From positions 1-6,942 of the forward strand of contig SVMQ01000119.1 in NCBI GenBank assembly GCA_015067375.1: a stretch of 6,942 bases of DNA, in the 5' to 3' direction. Source of the stretch: Oscillospiraceae bacterium. Its GTDB lineage: Bacteria > Bacillota > Clostridia > Oscillospirales > Ruminococcaceae. A model generated the notes under the pieces. The model was not told the origin of the DNA, did no database searches, and saw only the letters and a program-made list of their open reading frames with translations. How positions within the stretch are numbered: the first letter of the stretch is position 1; each line of letters opens with the position of its first letter. Position numbers and translations under genes: made by a program. Positions 5,844 to 6,942 of this stretch are shown one piece after another.

Positions 5844-6330
5844 GGATAAGCTGTAGAGCTGTATGCTCCGCGCATTATCGGGAATGTCGCAGATCATTAT
5901 GCGATATGGCAAGTCCGTAAGCTTTGCCCCTTTTCAATACGGCTGCGGCAAAGTACGCACATCACACTAAAAGCCGAAAATCAAACTTATGATTTTCAGC
6001 TATCACAACCTTATGTGCAAAGTCCCGCACAATAAGGTATCAGGCTTAATGGGCTGTGAGAGCGGAAAAGCAGCAGACAACAATGAAAAAGGCAAGCGCC
6101 GTCACTCTTTAATAGAGCTGATACATCAAGCGCAAAGAAATTGGTTTCTAGCACAATACGGCGCAGTAAGCCCTGCGGTAACGTTTTCGCTCACCGCTCC
6201 GATTGGGTAACCCTGCTGATTTACAGCGTTTTGTTCCTCAGCGTACATAAAAGATCAAGTGACCTTTCTTATTTAAGAGAGGCTGTATGACGAAGATCCA
6301 AGTTGGATGATCGTGATACAGCCTCTTTTT
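5844..6330 (+). ncRNA. Large structured noncoding RNA candidate, about 485 nt, class not recognised
   Basis: The segment lies between a near-consensus promoter and a strong intrinsic terminator and has no credible ORF. Complementary segments along it are: 5884-5891/5900-5907; pseudoknot 5915-5919/5938-5942 with 5921-5928/5947-5954; hairpin 5976-5983/5990-5997; hairpin 6008-6018/6027-6038 (11 bp, one bulged A, loop AAAGTCCC); long helix 6041-6048/6167-6175 (CAGGCTTA/TAAGCCCTG, one bulge) enclosing 6096-6102/6158-6164 (GCGCCGT/ACGGCGC); hairpins 6136-6140/6145-6149, 6175-6179/6193-6197 and 6215-6218/6224-6227; and the terminator stem. RNase P, tmRNA, 6S, SRP and T-box signatures were looked for and not seen. 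Large ornate RNAs of Firmicutes (ROOL, GOLLD, OLE, raiA) are classes to compare with, but I cannot recall their consensus well enough to assign one. It lies between dcd (divergent) and a repressor gene. Existence of a transcript is likely; class and function are unknown. Confidence 0.68.
6278..6330 (+). terminator. Long intrinsic terminator of the structured RNA
   Basis: A perfect 11-bp stem (AGAGGCTGTAT 6278-6288 with ATACAGCCTCT 6316-6326) runs into Ts at 6326-6330. The stem continues upward past a G-G mismatch through ACGA/TCGT (6290-6293/6311-6314), then a 2x2 internal loop, then ATCCA/TGGAT (6296-6300/6304-6308) capped by AGT. At 49 nt the hairpin is longer than an ordinary terminator. 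Confidence 0.88.
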
Positions 6331-6341
6331 CTCGTTTAAAA

Positions 6342-6374
6342 GCTCCTGCCTTTATGGTAGGAGCCTATCTTTTT
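6342..6374. terminator. Bidirectional terminator between the RNA and the repressor gene
   Basis: A 9-bp stem (GCTCCTGCC 6342-6350 with GGTAGGAGC 6356-6364, one G-U pair, loop TTTAT) is followed on the plus strand by CTATCTTTTT. On the minus strand it is followed by TTTTAAACG, so it can end the leftward repressor transcript as well as any read-through from the left. Confidence 0.75.
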
Positions 6375-6405
6375 AATCTGCACACAAGACACCCTGACGG
6401 CAGCG

Positions 6406-6657
6406 TCACCCAATCTGTTTTTTCTTGGACGCTGACGGACGGGAATAGGGTACAGATTCATTGGTAAGCTCGGCGATATAATCTATAGGGACATTGTAGA
6501 ATTTAGCAAGCTCAATTATCTGAAAAAATCTGATCTCCCTTTTTCCGCTTTCGTAAAGCTGATACTGCTGGCGTGTAATACCAAGCACTTTTGCTACATC
6601 CTCTTGTTTAAGATCTCTGTCCTCTCTCAAGTCCTGAAGCCTTTGATACTTTTTCAT
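6406..6657 (-). CDS. Small XRE/Cro-type helix-turn-helix repressor
   Basis: 83 residues, essentially one Cro/CI-type DNA-binding domain. Helix 1 is about 4-13 (YQRLQDLRED), helix 2 about 17-24 (KQEDVAKVL), the turn is GIT, the recognition helix about 28-36 (TRQQYQLYE), then SGKREIRFFQIIELAKFYNVPIDYIAEL (37-64), the standard helix 4-5 pattern. A short basic tail (SASKKKQIG) replaces any dimerisation or sensor domain. The ATG has AAAGGGGG about 6 nt upstream. The gene is divergent from the exported-protein gene and is read from an extended -10 that lies in a dyad (6691-6705), so autoregulation is likely. The two GCATTC-type operators across the intergenic region are the probable targets for control of the neighbour. 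The family is certain; the regulated function is inferred from position. Confidence 0.93.
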   Translation of the reverse strand: MKKYQRLQDLREDRDLKQEDVAKVLGITRQQYQLYESGKREIRFFQIIELAKFYNVPIDYIAELTNESVPYSRPSASKKKQIG

Positions 6658-6690
6658 ATTATGCCCCCTTTAGATTTGTTCGATTTTAAC

Positions 6691-6705
6691 AATTGTATCA
6701 CAATT
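6691..6705. promoter_or_regulatory. Dyad over the repressor -10 (possible autoregulatory operator)
   Basis: AATTGT-ATC-ACAATT is a perfect 6-bp inverted repeat with a 3-bp spacer and covers the -10 of the XRE gene. Its sequence is unrelated to the GCATTC dyads, so either the same protein has a degenerate site here or a second factor binds. The AT-rich composition raises the odds of coincidence. Confidence 0.4.
6692..6700 (-). promoter_or_regulatory. Extended -10 promoter of the XRE repressor gene
   Basis: On the minus strand TGATACAAT is a perfect TG-n plus a near-perfect -10. The -35 position (6720-6715, AGAGGC) is poor, so the extended -10 must carry the promoter. It abuts the -35 of the divergent promoter. 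Confidence 0.6.
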
Positions 6706-6719
6706 TGTTTTGTTGCCTC

Positions 6720-6748
6720 TTGACATGCATTCGTTTGAATGCTATAAT
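6720..6748 (+). promoter_or_regulatory. Perfect-consensus sigma-A promoter of the exported-protein gene
   Basis: TTGACA (6720-6725), a 17-bp spacer and TATAAT (6743-6748) match the consensus at all 12 positions. The start near 6755 gives a leader of about 47 nt with GGAGG at 6786-6790. A promoter this strong next to a repressor gene is expected to be held off by the operators that overlap it. Confidence 0.9.
6727..6742. promoter_or_regulatory. Operator 1, inside the promoter spacer
   Basis: GCATTC-GTTT-GAATGC is a perfect 6-bp inverted repeat that fills the -35/-10 spacer. A protein bound here would block RNA polymerase directly. Confidence 0.72.
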
Positions 6749-6756
6749 ATAACCAA

Positions 6757-6772
6757 GCATTCAAATGGATGC
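6757..6772. promoter_or_regulatory. Operator 2, just downstream of the transcription start
   Basis: GCATTC-AAAT-GGATGC repeats operator 1 with a single change in the right arm. The centres are 30 bp apart, close to three helical turns, so two dimers would sit on the same face of the DNA. Confidence 0.7.
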
Positions 6773-6801
6773 TTAAAAACAAAACGGAGGATGATAATAT
6801 C

Positions 6802-6942
6802 ATGAGAAAAACAAGAAAAATAATGGCATTGCTGTTGTCTGCAGTAATGCTATTTGCATTCCCTGTCAGCGCGATGGCTGAGGACGGCGATACCTATGTG
6901 GACGGTTTTTGGAATGCGGATGAACAGTATTGCCTTCGCATA
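6802..6942 (+). CDS. N-terminus of an exported protein (3'-partial)
   Basis: 47 residues are visible before the window ends. The protein starts with a classic Sec signal peptide: basic MRKTRK, a hydrophobic core (residues 8-20), and a probable cleavage after AMA (residues 24-26). The mature protein begins EDGDTYVDGFWNADEQYCLRI. GGAGG at 6786-6790 is 11 nt before the ATG at 6802, which is rather far. An ATG directly after it (6791) opens only a 4-codon frame that stops at 6803-6805, overlapping the real start. I cannot assign a family from so little. It is driven by the consensus promoter with twin operators and is divergent from the XRE repressor, which presumably controls it. Confidence 0.82.
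   Translation, partial: MRKTRKIMALLLSAVMLFAFPVSAMAEDGDTYVDGFWNADEQYCLRI

Noticed and set aside
6017..6048. Possible RNase P RNA (CAAAGTCC and GGCTTA resemble conserved blocks)
   Set aside because: The full GAGGAAAGTCC and ACAGAA-n-GGCTTA blocks are missing, and the two look-alikes are 20 nt apart in the middle of the transcript instead of near opposite ends.
6070..6095. Possible tmRNA tag frame (GCAGACAACAATGA)
   Set aside because: No tRNA-like ends, no GGTTCGA T-arm and no tag ending in an ALAA-type sequence.
5989..6210. 73-codon open frame inside the RNA region
   Set aside because: No ribosome site precedes its ATG, the start lies in the loop and arm of a hairpin, the composition is unlike a protein, and the frame covers only part of a transcript rich in paired segments.

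Overview
The window looks like chromosomal DNA of a Gram-positive anaerobe of the Clostridia, most like Ruminococcus or a relative. The reasons are AGGAGG-type ribosome sites before nearly every gene, sigma-A promoters with 17-bp spacers, a DacF-type D-Ala-D-Ala carboxypeptidase, a Gram-positive-style signal peptide on the last gene, and moderate GC. The genus is inferred; no rRNA or other marker gene is present.

Layout, left to right. (1) Bases 2-454 (+) are the 3' end of an unrecognised gene whose product ends in a very acidic, probably coiled-coil tail. (2) Bases 477-720 hold a palindrome-rich intergenic element with imperfect 43-bp terminal inverted repeats, each containing its own hairpin, plus several internal hairpins; it separates two convergent genes and has terminator-like ends facing outward in both directions. 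(3) Bases 3878 down to 727 (-) form a compact four-gene operon: small membrane protein (TTG start), MutS-family ATPase without mismatch-recognition domains, two-TM membrane protein, and SAM-dependent methyltransferase. Gaps are 11 nt or less, or the genes overlap, and a good promoter lies at 3911-3939. (4) Bases 4011-5147 (+) encode a D-Ala-D-Ala carboxypeptidase. Its 3' end overlaps by 14 nt the convergent dCTP deaminase gene dcd (5676 to 5134, -), which has its own strong promoter at 5706-5734.

(5) Bases 5735-6405 contain no credible protein gene. A near-consensus sigma-A promoter (5809-5837, +) and a long hairpin terminator (6278-6330) bracket about 485 nt full of complementary segments: local hairpins, an H-type pseudoknot, and longer-range helices of 7-8 bp. 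This is best read as a free-standing large structured noncoding RNA of unrecognised class, and it is the strongest candidate for something new in the window. A second, bidirectional terminator (6342-6374) follows.

(6) At the right edge a small XRE/Cro-type repressor gene (6657 to 6406, -) is divergent from a gene for an exported protein (6802 onward, cut by the edge). The exported-protein gene has a perfect-consensus promoter overlaid by two GCATTC-N4-GRATGC operators 30 bp apart, and the repressor's own extended -10 lies in a different dyad. This looks like a self-contained, tightly repressed regulatory switch.

Functionally, dacF serves cell-wall maturation and dcd serves dUMP/dTMP supply. 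The MutS-like operon has no obvious housekeeping role and may be a membrane-associated nucleic-acid system. All structure and promoter calls were made by eye, without folding software or database searches.
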